A stretch of 64,000 nt of DNA from Nitrospira sp. (GCA_009594995.1 VOPR01000023.1:1-64000); one strand, 5' to 3'. Positions 27,550-36,050 are shown, numbered from the stretch's first letter. The notes: a model not told the origin generated them from the sequence alone. Numbers and translations: made by a program.

Positions 27550-28143
27550 TCAGTCGAGGGGAATGGTGATCGTCATTCCACCCATCACATCGTTGAGCGC
27601 AAAGTCCCGCTTGGGGCTCAAGGGGTGACTATTGTGGCATTTGACGCAGGCGGCGGAAATCGCGCGATCCGAATAAATGGCTTGGAAATATTGTTTGCGG
27701 CCGCTGGTGACGATGCCGGTGAAGGGTCGGTCCGGGGTCTGGGCAAAGCTTTCCAGGGCTCGCCGTTCCAGATCCGTGGCGGGAGCGTTGCGTTGGTAGA
27801 TCGGCCAGAGGCTGATAAGGCGATACCGGATGCCGCGGCCGGATTCGGCGACGAGCTTGCCCGAGTGTTGAAGAAATTGTGCGGGCAGCGGCAAGGCATT
27901 TTCGTGCTCCCAATGTTCCGCCGCTGACACGATGCCTTTCGCCTGCATGCGGTTGACGACCTGGTCCGTGTAGATCGTCCGGTCTGCATCCAGGACGGCA
28001 TGGACGAAGTCTGCGACCTTTTCGGGAGAGATCCCTGCCGGCGGTGCGATGTCTTTTGCATACAATGAATAGGCGGAAGCACAGGCCAGGACCAGCGCCA
28101 GCCACAAGATCCGCGCGCGGATGAAGGTCACGATGACACGCAT
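27550..28143 (-). CDS. Tll0287-like (DUF3365) periplasmic c-type haem protein
   Basis: 197 residues. An N-terminal signal sequence or anchor (ILWLALVLACASAYSLY) precedes the DUF3365 domain. Cys166-x2-Cys169-His170 (CVKCH) near the end is the covalent haem site, with AISAACVKCHNSHP typical of this family. In other bacteria the domain is often fused to the front of kinases or cyclases as a redox or gas sensor. Here it is a separate gene that overlaps the upstream kinase gene by 16 bases, suggesting tight co-expression. A periplasmic redox-sensing role delivered to that kinase is my inference. Confidence 0.85.
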   Translation of the reverse strand: MRVIVTFIRARILWLALVLACASAYSLYAKDIAPPAGISPEKVADFVHAVLDADRTIYTDQVVNRMQAKGIVSAAEHWEHENALPLPAQFLQHSGKLVAESGRGIRYRLISLWPIYQRNAPATDLERRALESFAQTPDRPFTGIVTSGRKQYFQAIYSDRAISAACVKCHNSHPLSPKRDFALNDVMGGMTITIPLD

Positions 28144-30620
28144 GGCTCCTCCTTCCGTACCGCAGCCTTCTCGGCCGGCAATGTGATGATACAGGTGGTG
28201 CCCTGGCCTTCCGGACTCTCGATCCGGATCTCACCGCCGAATTTCTTAATCAAACGTTGTGCGACGGTGAGTCCAAGCCCTGAGCCCTCTCCCTGCCCTT
28301 TGGTCGTATAAAACGGATCGAAGACTTTGCCGAGGTGCTGCTTGGGAATGCCGGGCCCGTTGTCCCTGATCTTGATGGTGACCAGGCCGCCCTGCTCCTC
28401 CGTCGTCAGCCAGAGGTCGCCTCGCCCGTTCATCGCCTGGATCGCGTTGGTGAGCACGTTGATGAAGGCCAACCGGAGCTGATCTGGCAGGGCGGTGACC
28501 GGTGGGATCGCGACGTAATGTTTCTGGACGTTGAGGCCGAGGCACTCGTGCGAGGTTTGCACAATGGCCAGGGCCTGTTCCAGTTGGGCGGTCACGTCTA
28601 CCGGCATCCGCTGGCTCTTCGATTCGCGCGTCGCTACGCCGGTGAAATCGCGAATAATGGCCGCCATCTTGCGGCCATGGCCGACGATGTCCTGCGCGTA
28701 CCCCTTCGCGCGCGATAAATCACCCTCTTCCTGGATGGCCTCCCCGAGACCGAGAATGCCAAACAGCGGGTTATTGAGCTCATGGCCGATGCCCGCGGTC
28801 AACACGTCAAGGCTGCCGGATTTTTCGGCCTGAATGAGCTGATCCTGCAACCGGCTCTCATCGGTGGTATCCCGCAGAACAAGGCCGAACCGTTTGCCCG
28901 CACCGCTGCGGCTTTGCAGTGGGAACCACTCATACTGATACAGATGAGGTCCGATGCGCAGTTCGCGTCTGGTTGAGGATGAGGCGGGGCTGAGCGCCTG
29001 ATTGAGCGGATCACGCGCCTGCTTCGGTGACTGCTCCCGGTCGGAGCGGGGTGGGGCGAGGGACAGACCTCCCTCCACCAGCCGGAGGTCCTTCCGGAGG
29101 GCCTGGCGATGATCCTCGTCGATGGGGAGCAGGTCGAACAGCGGGCGGGACGACCAGTTGTCTTCCTGCGCGTGTAAGGCTTCACGAGAGGCCCGGTTCA
29201 TGTACTGGATCAGGCCCTGCTGGTCGATCATGATGATCGGAGTCGGTACGGCATCAAGCACCTGGTCGGTGGATTTTTGCAGGTACTGCACCTCCTGCGT
29301 TTTTTCTTCGACCTGGGTATTCAATCCGGCAAAAGCGGCTTCCAGCTGTGTGTGCATCCGGTTGAATTCGACCGCCAGTTCTTCCAATTCATCGCCGGTG
29401 TGAATCTGAATCGGCTCCTGCAATTCTCCTCGCCCGATGAGGCGCGCGGCTTCCTGCAGCCGGCGGACCGGGGTGACAATCCGGCTGGCGGCGAAATACC
29501 CCAGCGTCGCGAGCAGGCAGAGCGCAAGCGAGGCCAGGATCATCATCCACGTCATGAGATGACGGATCGGCGCAAAGAGTTCGTCCGAAGACTGCCACAC
29601 GAAAGTATGCCAGGCGCCATTTTCCAGCGAACCGTTCGTGGCGCGACTGGTTTCGGGAAGCAGTGAAAATCCGATGATGGCGGTTCCCTGTCCGCCGTGC
29701 CCGTCGCTATCGGCCGTGACCCAGCCTGGCTCTCGCCCGGTCACCAGGGGAATGAGCGCCGGATCTGAGAGGCGAACGCCCGTCGGGAGAATAGGGCAGC
29801 TCAGCACCATTCCCCGACTGTCGATCAGCATCACGTGGCCGGTTTTGCCGAAGCGGATGGGGTGGGTCGAGGGGGAGAAGAATTCCTTGGCATCAATGAC
29901 CCGATGGAGGACGCCGACCACTTCGTACCGGAGGCTATCCATGATCGGCAGGGAGATGCTGAAGACGTAGGAGTTGGCCTGCTCATCAAAATGAAGATCT
30001 TCGATGTACAGCTGACCGACGCCTTTGTTGAAGGCGCCCTTCCACCACGGATTGTCCGCATGGGCGAAGCCTGGTTTTGTCGTCAGGGCGGCGAAGAGGT
30101 TGCCTTGCACATCCGTGATGAACAGCTTCTTGGTGGCGGCGCGCACGACTTGCGGCAACAGCAGGTCGGACTCGTTCTGCGACCCGGCATAAAACCCTCG
30201 CAGGAGGAGGGCAGTGGGATTCTCCGTGATGGTTTTGACTGCGGCGGGTTCCCGCGCGGCCCAGCGGGTCCGCTGCTGGGTCAGTGCCGCGGAGGCCTGA
30301 GTTTTGTCGGCTGTTTGCAACCGGTCGCGGTGATGTTCCAGTTGACGGATGATGTCCGGGTGAACGGCGATACGCGACGTTCTGGCCACCTCCTCAGCCA
30401 CGAGCAAGTCCAGTTTGCGGGCTGCTTCCGTCGCGAGGGCTTGGAAACTTTCGCCGCTCACGACCTGGATTTCTCTGGAGCCTTGCAAGAAGGCCATGCC
30501 GAGGCCGAGTAGCAGGGGCACCACGCCGACCAGCAGCATGGACACGATGAGCTTACGTTTCAGCCCCCATCCGAGAGGATTGGAGAAGGGGCGCCAGGTG
30601 GTCGTCATAGGGGCGCGCAT
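28128..30620 (-). CDS. Transmembrane sensor histidine kinase (Cache, HAMP, PAS, HisKA, HATPase)
   Basis: 830 residues. A first helix (VSMLLVGVVPLLLGLG) leads to a large periplasmic dCache region at about residues 50-345 (KKLFITDVQGNLFAALTT, GKTGHVMLIDSRGMV). A second helix (LMTWMMILASLALCLLAT) is followed by HAMP (RLIGRGELQEPI, then ELAVEFNRM), a coiled coil and a PAS domain (VPTPIIMIDQQGLIQYMNRAS). The HisKA motif is TAGIGHELNNPLFGILGL; the HATPase has NVLTNAIQAMNGRG and GSGLGLTVAQRLI. The start could be residue 5 (MTTTWRP). It overlaps both neighbouring genes by 16 bases, so the three are translationally coupled. Confidence 0.92.
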   Translation of the reverse strand: MRAPMTTTWRPFSNPLGWGLKRKLIVSMLLVGVVPLLLGLGMAFLQGSREIQVVSGESFQALATEAARKLDLLVAEEVARTSRIAVHPDIIRQLEHHRDRLQTADKTQASAALTQQRTRWAAREPAAVKTITENPTALLLRGFYAGSQNESDLLLPQVVRAATKKLFITDVQGNLFAALTTKPGFAHADNPWWKGAFNKGVGQLYIEDLHFDEQANSYVFSISLPIMDSLRYEVVGVLHRVIDAKEFFSPSTHPIRFGKTGHVMLIDSRGMVLSCPILPTGVRLSDPALIPLVTGREPGWVTADSDGHGGQGTAIIGFSLLPETSRATNGSLENGAWHTFVWQSSDELFAPIRHLMTWMMILASLALCLLATLGYFAASRIVTPVRRLQEAARLIGRGELQEPIQIHTGDELEELAVEFNRMHTQLEAAFAGLNTQVEEKTQEVQYLQKSTDQVLDAVPTPIIMIDQQGLIQYMNRASREALHAQEDNWSSRPLFDLLPIDEDHRQALRKDLRLVEGGLSLAPPRSDREQSPKQARDPLNQALSPASSSTRRELRIGPHLYQYEWFPLQSRSGAGKRFGLVLRDTTDESRLQDQLIQAEKSGSLDVLTAGIGHELNNPLFGILGLGEAIQEEGDLSRAKGYAQDIVGHGRKMAAIIRDFTGVATRESKSQRMPVDVTAQLEQALAIVQTSHECLGLNVQKHYVAIPPVTALPDQLRLAFINVLTNAIQAMNGRGDLWLTTEEQGGLVTIKIRDNGPGIPKQHLGKVFDPFYTTKGQGEGSGLGLTVAQRLIKKFGGEIRIESPEGQGTTCIITLPAEKAAVRKEEPCVSS

Positions 30621-31654
30621 GATGTTGTCGGGTGCATCTGTGGAAATTCGATCCGGAAGGTCGTGCCGACACCCACATCGCTGTCGACGCAGATGTGTCC
30701 TTCCATTTTCGAGATCACCGACATCACATTGTACAATCCCAACCCCGTCCCTTTCCCGGGAGGCTTCGTGGTGTAGAGCGGTTCAAAGATTTTCGAGAAG
30801 GCTTCCTTCGGAATGCCGCATCCCGTATCGCTGACGGAGGCGCTGACCAGGCCGTCTGGCCCCACGCTGGTCTGAAGCGTCAAGGTGCCGTGGTTCTGGA
30901 TGGCTTGAACGGCGTTCGTGATTAAGTTCACAAATACGTGGAGGAGTTCGTCGGGGTTTCCGCGCACGACCGCCTCTTCGGCATACCGTTTCACGACGGT
31001 GACGTCCTGCAGCGTGACTGCATAGCGGGCGATTCTCAGCGCTTCGTCCAATTTAGTGTTGAGATTGACCATGACATCTTCGCCGGTACCGTTGCGCCTG
31101 GCGTACCGGGTGAGGTCGCGACAAATGGCGCTGGTGCGTTTGACGGCTTCAGTGATATCGCGCGCCTGTTCGTGGACGACGCCAAGGTTTTGCTCTTCCA
31201 CCAGATTTTCTGCGAGTCCGAGAATGAGTTGCAGCGGATTGTTGATGTCATGAGCGATGCCCGCTGCGAAAGATCCCAGGCCGGCCAGTTTGTCGGCCTG
31301 AAACAGCTCGGCTTCCAATTTGGATTGGTGCTGAACGAGCTTCCACAGCAATCGCGCAGCGGCTCCGCTCAGGACTTCCGCGCCGGGACGTTTTACGGCG
31401 TGAATGTAGGCGGCCATGGACGGATCACCGGTCACATCCATGATCAGGGTGACGCCATGGTTGTGAACGAGATCCTGAACGCGCTCTTCAACCGGGATAT
31501 TCAGATCCCGCGCTCGCTGGAGCCCGGGAGCGGTGGGGTCCTTATCTGCAATCCCGGCGATGTCTACGTCAGGGATTTGATGGAGAAGATCCAGGAGCGC
31601 GATCCCTCCTTTTCCCGCTCCGATGATGGCGATCCTCATGGTATTGGGTGTCAT
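30605..31654 (-). CDS. Histidine kinase with N-terminal Rossmann NAD-binding-like input domain
   Basis: About 349 residues from ATG 31654 (residues MTPNTMRIAII); an in-frame start at 31846 would add 64 Arg/Pro-rich residues overlapping the regulator gene and is rejected. Residues 6-115 form a Gfo/Idh- or homoserine-dehydrogenase-like Rossmann fold: GxGxxG at Gly12-Gly17 (IGAGKGG), then DIAGIADKDPTAPG at the second strand end, then LIMDVTGDP. HisKA follows with His135 in GIAHDINNPLQLILGL. The HATPase has FVNLITNAVQAIQ and GTGLGLYNV. No membrane helix is present, so sensing should be cytoplasmic. Whether it binds NAD(H), and how this gates the kinase, is not shown. Confidence 0.85.
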   Translation of the reverse strand: MTPNTMRIAIIGAGKGGIALLDLLHQIPDVDIAGIADKDPTAPGLQRARDLNIPVEERVQDLVHNHGVTLIMDVTGDPSMAAYIHAVKRPGAEVLSGAAARLLWKLVQHQSKLEAELFQADKLAGLGSFAAGIAHDINNPLQLILGLAENLVEEQNLGVVHEQARDITEAVKRTSAICRDLTRYARRNGTGEDVMVNLNTKLDEALRIARYAVTLQDVTVVKRYAEEAVVRGNPDELLHVFVNLITNAVQAIQNHGTLTLQTSVGPDGLVSASVSDTGCGIPKEAFSKIFEPLYTTKPPGKGTGLGLYNVMSVISKMEGHICVDSDVGVGTTFRIEFPQMHPTTSCAPL

Positions 31655-31784
31655 GCCTGTATTCCGGGTGATGTTACGACATGCGGTCCGAGGGTGTCCT
31701 CGCCGCCTTGTGTGTCGTCGTCGGGGAGGTGTGACGACCTCCCCGACGCGAACAGGAGAAGGCATCCTGCGGGATGGCCTGTCG

Positions 31785-32219
31785 CTACAGTTGCGCCAGT
31801 TCCCGTTGCTCCATGGCTCTGGCCACGGCCGTGCGAAGCTTCTCACCTTCCACGGGTTTCACGAGGTAGTCAACGACGCCGCTACGCAAGAAGGACGTGG
31901 CCATGTCGGTGTCCGGGAACCCGGTCAAGACGATGATGGGAACACGCGGCCACTCCTGCTGAAAGTAGGCGATGGCCTCGACGCCATTGATTTTCGGCAT
32001 CCGGATGTCACAGATGAGGACGTCCAGCAGCAGTCGGTTTTCTCCGGTATTGATGGCCTCGATGGCCTTCTCTCCATTCTCCGCCTCAATGACTTCGTAG
32101 CCGGCTTTCTGCAAGGTCATCCGCACGACCTTCCGGATGTCCGGTTCATCATCGACGACCAGCACCCGACCATTGCAGGCTGACTCGCTCATGAAGAAAC
32201 CCGATTTGAATTCTCCCAT
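31785..32219 (-). CDS. Receiver-only response regulator
   Basis: 144 residues from ATG 32219, which has an almost perfect ribosome-binding site (AAGGAGGGGATC). The receiver fold is complete: acidic DDEPD after VLVVD, phospho-Asp in LICDIRMPKING, TGFPDTD and the conserved Lys in YLVKPVEG. No output domain follows, so it must act through protein contacts, CheY-like, or feed a phosphorelay. It is the first gene of the operon and precedes two kinases, one soluble and one transmembrane, the likely phosphodonors. The promoter predicted upstream is of the sigma-54 type. Confidence 0.9.
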   Translation of the reverse strand: MGEFKSGFFMSESACNGRVLVVDDEPDIRKVVRMTLQKAGYEVIEAENGEKAIEAINTGENRLLLDVLICDIRMPKINGVEAIAYFQQEWPRVPIIVLTGFPDTDMATSFLRSGVVDYLVKPVEGEKLRTAVARAMEQRELAQL

Positions 32220-32283
32220 GATCCCCTCCTTCTGGTGTGACGATCTGTGATTTCCAATGCCGCGCTGCTTGATGATGAAGTAC

Positions 32284-32299
32284 AGCAACAGACGTGCCT
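32284..32299 (-). promoter_or_regulatory. Near-consensus sigma-54 (RpoN) promoter of the signalling operon
   Basis: On the minus strand the sequence reads AGGCACGTCTGTTGCT, matching the TGGCACG-N4-TTGCW consensus at every defined position except the first T. The GG (-24) and GC (-12) dinucleotides have the required spacing. The predicted start of transcription leaves a leader of about 50-55 bases before the regulator ATG at 32219. Sigma-54 promoters need an AAA+ enhancer-binding activator; none is encoded in the window. Confidence 0.65.
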
Positions 32300-32306
32300 T
32301 GGTACG

Positions 32307-32328
32307 AATCAGAAAGACTCGTCTGATT
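32307..32328. promoter_or_regulatory. Inverted repeat just upstream of the sigma-54 promoter
   Basis: AATCAGA (32307-32313) and TCTGATT (32322-32328) form 7-bp arms around 8 bases. It lies about 8 bases upstream of the -24 end of the predicted sigma-54 promoter. It could be an operator or an activator or IHF-assisted site; it may also be chance. Confidence 0.35.
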
Positions 32329-32364
32329 TCATGCTGTTAGCGTTGATCGTCTGGAGAGGGGCAA

Positions 32365-32396
32365 CAGGGCTGGTGGTTGGGATCCACCAGCCCCTG
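32365..32396. terminator. Hairpin downstream of the small membrane protein gene
   Basis: GGGCTGGTGG (32367-32376) and CCACCAGCCC (32384-32393) pair perfectly around TTGGGAT. Flanking CA/TG bases extend the stem past a bulged C. It lies about 110 bases beyond the stop of the minus-strand gene at 32507, with no T-tract, so its role as a terminator is tentative. The rest of the 32289-32506 gap holds only the promoter region described above. Confidence 0.4.
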
Positions 32397-32506
32397 TGAA
32401 ATGCACCACCGATACAGTCTCGCAGCAGGGCTGCGCAAGGATGGAGGGTGACGGGTTTCGGGGAGCAGAAGGCCGATCGATATCCGGCCTGGACTTGTAG
32501 AAAACG

Positions 32507-32869
32507 CTATTTGGCCGGAGGGGTACCGAAGAAGTGCAAATCTTTCTCGCCCCTGAGATGCTGCGGAGTCACGACGTATTCTCCGCCGATGGCCGGCCCC
32601 CAGATTTTGTCCGCCGTGGCTTTGTCTCCGCCGGTAAAAATGAACCCCATTCCTCCTGCGACTGCGCCCAGGACCGCGACGGCCATCTTGATGCCGCCAT
32701 AGGGCAAGGTCAAAAAGTAACTCCCCAAGCCTTGAATGGCTTCCGACCCGGAGCCGGCGGCGGAGGCTGTCTTCACCGACAGGGTTGCTTGGGATCCGAG
32801 AGCGATCAGGAGTGCGCACAGGGTGATGCGTGCGAGTGGTCGGGATTGCCGTGAAACCGTCTGAACCAT
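32507..32869 (-). CDS. Small membrane/secreted protein of unknown function
   Basis: 120 residues from ATG 32869, which follows AAAGGAGAG; an in-frame start at 32950 has no such site. A signal peptide ends near TASAAGSGS. One further hydrophobic segment (GGIKMAVAVLGAVAGGMGFIFTGG) is Gly/Ala-rich and probably membrane-spanning. A soluble tail (DKIWGPAIGGEYVVTPQHL) ends at GTPPAK. No family is recognised. Confidence 0.72.
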   Translation of the reverse strand: MVQTVSRQSRPLARITLCALLIALGSQATLSVKTASAAGSGSEAIQGLGSYFLTLPYGGIKMAVAVLGAVAGGMGFIFTGGDKATADKIWGPAIGGEYVVTPQHLRGEKDLHFFGTPPAK

Positions 32870-33048
32870 GGGAACTCTCCTTTCATTCTGCGTGGGCGCA
32901 TGACATGCATGCGGCTCTACCAGGGCCCAGTGTAGCGGGCTCCCGGGCAAATTGCCATCCGTGCGGGTTGCACTGTGTAACCCGCGTCCGACGACCGGTG
33001 ACGGTTCAGATTGCCTTCGGCTTTCCGGATGCGTTATTCTCCTGACTG

Positions 33049-33294
33049 ATGATTACCGCCGAATCCGTGACCAGCTATATCCGTCAAGTGTTTCCTGACG
33101 CTGCCGTGACTGTGATCGATAAGACCGGGACGCAGGACCATTTAATTGTGCGAGTGACCTCGACAGGGTTTGTTGATAAGAATCTCCTCGACCGCCATCG
33201 ACTGGTGTATCAGGCCTTGGCCGTTCCCATGAAAGACGGGCGGATTCATGCGCTGGAGATTACCGCCACGACACCAGATGAAATAAAGAAATAA
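33049..33294 (+). CDS. BolA/IbaG-family protein
   Basis: 81 residues spanning one BolA domain: VTSYIRQVFPDAAVTVID at the start, then VRVTSTGFVDKNLLDRHRLVYQAL and a C-terminal GRIHALEITATTP. The class II KH-like fold and the RHRLVYQAL helix-turn are diagnostic. BolA proteins pair with monothiol glutaredoxins to bind or transfer 2Fe-2S clusters. The next gene, only 10 bases downstream, is exactly such a glutaredoxin, a pairing conserved widely in bacteria. Confidence 0.92.
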   Translation: MITAESVTSYIRQVFPDAAVTVIDKTGTQDHLIVRVTSTGFVDKNLLDRHRLVYQALAVPMKDGRIHALEITATTPDEIKK

Positions 33295-33304
33295 GGAGGG
33301 ACAG

Positions 33305-33634
33305 ATGGCTGACCCGATCGAAGAAGAGATTCAGCGGGAAATAAAAGCAAACAAGATCCTGATCTACGGCAAGGGCACCAAGTCGATGCCGATGTGCGGA
33401 TTTACCAGGGAGACCATGCACTTTTTTGAAAAGTACGGGTATCCCTATGAATTGATCGACGTCTTGTCTCAACCGGCCAAGCGCGAGGCCTTGACCAAGT
33501 TGACGAATTGGCCGACCCTGCCGAAGGTCTTCATCGACGGGCAGTTTTACGGTGACACGGACATCCTGGATCCGATGGAAGCCAAGGGCGAAGTCATGCC
33601 GCTGCTGAAGAAGGCGTTTGGCGCGGATTCTTAG
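33305..33634 (+). CDS. grxD: Monothiol glutaredoxin, Grx4/GrxD type
   Basis: 109 residues with AAGGAGG before the ATG. The active site is PMCGFT with Cys31, the monothiol CGFS-like variant (CGFT). GKGTKSMPM, WPTLPKVFIDGQFYGDTDIL and the final GEVMPLLKKAFG are family-typical glutathione-binding segments. These proteins carry a glutathione-ligated 2Fe-2S cluster with BolA and deliver it to targets. The gene sits 10 bases after the BolA gene, so the two are surely one operon. Confidence 0.93.
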   Translation: MADPIEEEIQREIKANKILIYGKGTKSMPMCGFTRETMHFFEKYGYPYELIDVLSQPAKREALTKLTNWPTLPKVFIDGQFYGDTDILDPMEAKGEVMPLLKKAFGADS

Positions 33635-33792
33635 TTCCGGGCCCATCGGCCACGCTCTGGTTACTCACCGGCATCGGCTCCTCGAATACCCATTAGCATG
33701 CGGGGTCTCGCTTCCGGGAGGCGAGGCTAAGTTATGTCATGGCGGCCATGATCGGTGCGTTTCTTTTCATTTCCAAATGACGTCTCCCGTCC

Positions 33793-34527
33793 TTAAATAC
33801 CCCAGCCGCCGCTGAGCTGCAGGTTGGCGCCGTTGACGTAGCGTGCGCCTTCGCTCAACAAATATCGCACTGCTGCCACTGTATCTTCGACACTTCCGAC
33901 GTATCCGGCCGGAATCCGTTTGACCACTCCTGCGAGTTCTTCCGGGGGCGCACTGCCGGAATCGATAAAGCCGGGTGAAATCGCGTTGACCGTAATGCCA
34001 TACGGGGCAAGCAGCTTTGCCAGCGTGCGCGTGAGGATCAGCACCCCGGCCTTGGCGATGTAGTGTCCCGTCACTTCCGGTTGGGCCACCATTTGATCGG
34101 CATTGGCCATGCTGAAATTGATGATGCGCCCCTGTTTTCTCGCCTTCATGCCGGGCGCTACGGCTTGGCCGAGATAAAAAATCGGATGGAGATTCCCGTC
34201 GAACATCTCCCGCCAGCCAGCCGTGGTTTCGTCGAAAAGGTTCACGCGATGATACGGGCCGGCCCCGTTGATCAGCGCGTCGATTCTTCCCCACTGCCCC
34301 TCGACCTGTGTCACCAACCGCTTGGCCGCATCCGGATCGGACACGTCGCACTGCAGGGCGAGGGCTTGGCCGCCACGCGCGACGATGGCTGCGCGGGTCT
34401 CCTCCGCGGCCGCTGTGCTGGTGCGATAACAAATGGCCACCGACCATCCTTCTGTGGCGAGATCAAGTGCAATGGCTCGGCCGATTCCCTTGGCCCCGCC
34501 GGTGATAAGGGCGACATGGTTCTGCAT
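33793..34527 (-). CDS. Short-chain dehydrogenase/reductase (FabG-like)
   Basis: 244 residues from ATG 34527, preceded by GAGAGGAC; the in-frame start at 34578 overlaps the upstream gene and is not favoured. ALITGGAKGIG at residues 6-16, LINGAG at 85-90, Ser139, and Tyr156-x3-Lys160 make a complete active site. ITVNAISPGFIDSGSAPPEE is standard. The tail YVNGANLQLSGGWGI matches FabG-type enzymes. The substrate is unknown. It is probably the last gene of a minus-strand operon that also holds two glycosyltransferases, 10 bases from the preceding gene. Confidence 0.88.
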   Translation of the reverse strand: MQNHVALITGGAKGIGRAIALDLATEGWSVAICYRTSTAAAEETRAAIVARGGQALALQCDVSDPDAAKRLVTQVEGQWGRIDALINGAGPYHRVNLFDETTAGWREMFDGNLHPIFYLGQAVAPGMKARKQGRIINFSMANADQMVAQPEVTGHYIAKAGVLILTRTLAKLLAPYGITVNAISPGFIDSGSAPPEELAGVVKRIPAGYVGSVEDTVAAVRYLLSEGARYVNGANLQLSGGWGI

Positions 34528-34537
34528 ACGTGTCCTC

Positions 34538-35290
34538 TCAGGGCTGGCGTGTGCGGAGGCGTTTGGCGAGCAACTCAAGAGTGCCCGCCGTTCGCGTGGA
34601 ATATACGCGCTCCTGCTTGGGGCGTTTCTTATCCGCCGCGCAGTCGTCGATCAAACCTTGGAGATCTTCCACGGTGTCCACATCATTCCACACCGGCAGG
34701 AGGGCCGTCTTCAGTCCTTCCGCGGCAGCCTTCTGCTCAGTGAGCGTCATGACCTGGTCTGTCGACCAGGGAATATTGGTGAACAACTTCGGGTGCGGTC
34801 TGGTCATGCCGATCAGGTAGTACCCACCGTCTTTGGCGGGACCTAGTACCAGATCATGTCGGGTCAGTGATTCGACTGCGTCTCGATAGTGTGTGAGCGG
34901 CAGGGACGGCACGTCGGTTCCTACCAGGCAGATCCGCTGATAGCCGCGGGCGAAGAGGCAGTCGAATGCCTGTCGCATCCGGGCGCCGAGGTCTTCGCCC
35001 TCTTGATCGAGAAGTGTCACCCCATGACGCGCTTCCATGATTCTAAAAAACACATGCGTGCTCGAGGGGGCACAGGCAAGAACCCGATCGATGGACAACT
35101 TGAATTTGGCGGCGGCCGCTTTGGTGCGCTCAAGAGTATCGAGGACGAAGCTCCCATGAAGCGTCGCGGCCTCGTCCTCGGTCAGGGCAGGGCAGAGTCT
35201 GGTTTTTACCTGTCCCGGTATCGGAGCTTTGGCGAAAATCACCAAGGCTGCGGACGCGGGCTGTTTACGGTCCGAGGGTTGGGCGCTCAT
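34538..35290 (-). CDS. TIGR04282-family glycosyltransferase (DUF2064)
   Basis: 250 residues. ALVIFAKAPIPGQVKTRLCPALTEDEAATLH is the family signature and resembles a nucleotidyl-/glycosyltransferase A fold. LVGTDVPSLP with its DxP motif and LVLGPAKDGGYYLIGM follow. Database names connect TIGR04282 and its usual partner TIGR04283 to arsenosugar-type pathways, although the radical-SAM partner ArsS is not in this window. It lies 4 bases from the TIGR04283-type gene, so the two are co-transcribed. Confidence 0.88.
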   Translation of the reverse strand: MSAQPSDRKQPASAALVIFAKAPIPGQVKTRLCPALTEDEAATLHGSFVLDTLERTKAAAAKFKLSIDRVLACAPSSTHVFFRIMEARHGVTLLDQEGEDLGARMRQAFDCLFARGYQRICLVGTDVPSLPLTHYRDAVESLTRHDLVLGPAKDGGYYLIGMTRPHPKLFTNIPWSTDQVMTLTEQKAAAEGLKTALLPVWNDVDTVEDLQGLIDDCAADKKRPKQERVYSTRTAGTLELLAKRLRTRQP

Positions 35291-35294
35291 TGAT

Positions 35295-36005
35295 TCATCT
35301 CACCATGCTGTAAAAATGTTGGAGCCGATGTGGGCTGACCCCGATCCAGTACAGGAAGCGGAGGGTCCACATCAACAGAATTGTGCGGACCGGGCCGTGT
35401 TGCTCCCATCGACGAAACGCAGTTACGACCTGATCCGGCAAGGCGGCGACCCGTCCGGCTCGCTTGAGCCGGCGAGTGAATTCGATGTCTTCCATCAATG
35501 GAATTTCTGCAAATCGCCCGATCCGTTCGAAGACCTCGTGCCGGACAAAGATCGCCTGGTCCCCTGTGGCGATCCCGCTCCAGCGCGAGCGCAGGTTCAT
35601 CAAACGACTGATGACGAGGGCCGGCAGGCGACGGGAATCGAAGCGGACATTGAACCGCCCCCCGACGCAGGTTCGGTCTGACAAGGCGGTGGCGATGGCT
35701 TGTCGGGCGTTCGGCGGGAGCTGGGTGTCTGCATGGAGAAACAGCAGCACATCGCAGCGGCTGGCGGCTGCTCCCGCGTTGAGTTGCCGCGCGCGACCAG
35801 GCGGCGCTGTCAGGAGGCGCATGGACGCAGTCGCGGGGCTAGTCTCAAGCCGGTCGGCGAAGGCTTGGACGATTGCGCAGGTGTGATCTGAACTCCCGCC
35901 GTCGACGACGACGATGTCATTGAACCCCAGCGTGGCGGTGTGGGAGAGCGTCTGTTCGATACAACGGACTTCGTTCAACACCGGAATGATGACGGCGATG
36001 GTCAT
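35295..36005 (-). CDS. TIGR04283-family GT2 glycosyltransferase
   Basis: 236 residues. IAVIIPVLNEVRCIEQTL and IVVVDGGSSDHT are the GT2 N-terminal strand and first Asp site. LLFLHADTQLPPNA carries the DxD-like metal site, and GDQAIFVRHEVFERIG, then MEDIEFTRRLKR, match the acceptor-side ED-x-x motif. This is the TIGR04283 branch that travels with TIGR04282. The C-terminus is a hydrophobic helix (ILLMWTLRFLYWIG), suggesting membrane association. The acceptor is unknown. Confidence 0.9.
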   Translation of the reverse strand: MTIAVIIPVLNEVRCIEQTLSHTATLGFNDIVVVDGGSSDHTCAIVQAFADRLETSPATASMRLLTAPPGRARQLNAGAAASRCDVLLFLHADTQLPPNARQAIATALSDRTCVGGRFNVRFDSRRLPALVISRLMNLRSRWSGIATGDQAIFVRHEVFERIGRFAEIPLMEDIEFTRRLKRAGRVAALPDQVVTAFRRWEQHGPVRTILLMWTLRFLYWIGVSPHRLQHFYSMVR

Positions 36006-36050
36006 CGGGAGAGAGGGAGGGGAACGGTGGTTAATGCTGATGGGGGCAAT

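Noticed and set aside
30605..31846. Longer N-terminus of the Rossmann-domain kinase starting at 31846
   Set aside because: The extra 64 residues are Arg/Pro-rich, overlap the upstream regulator gene and precede a normal Rossmann start at MTPNTMRIAII.
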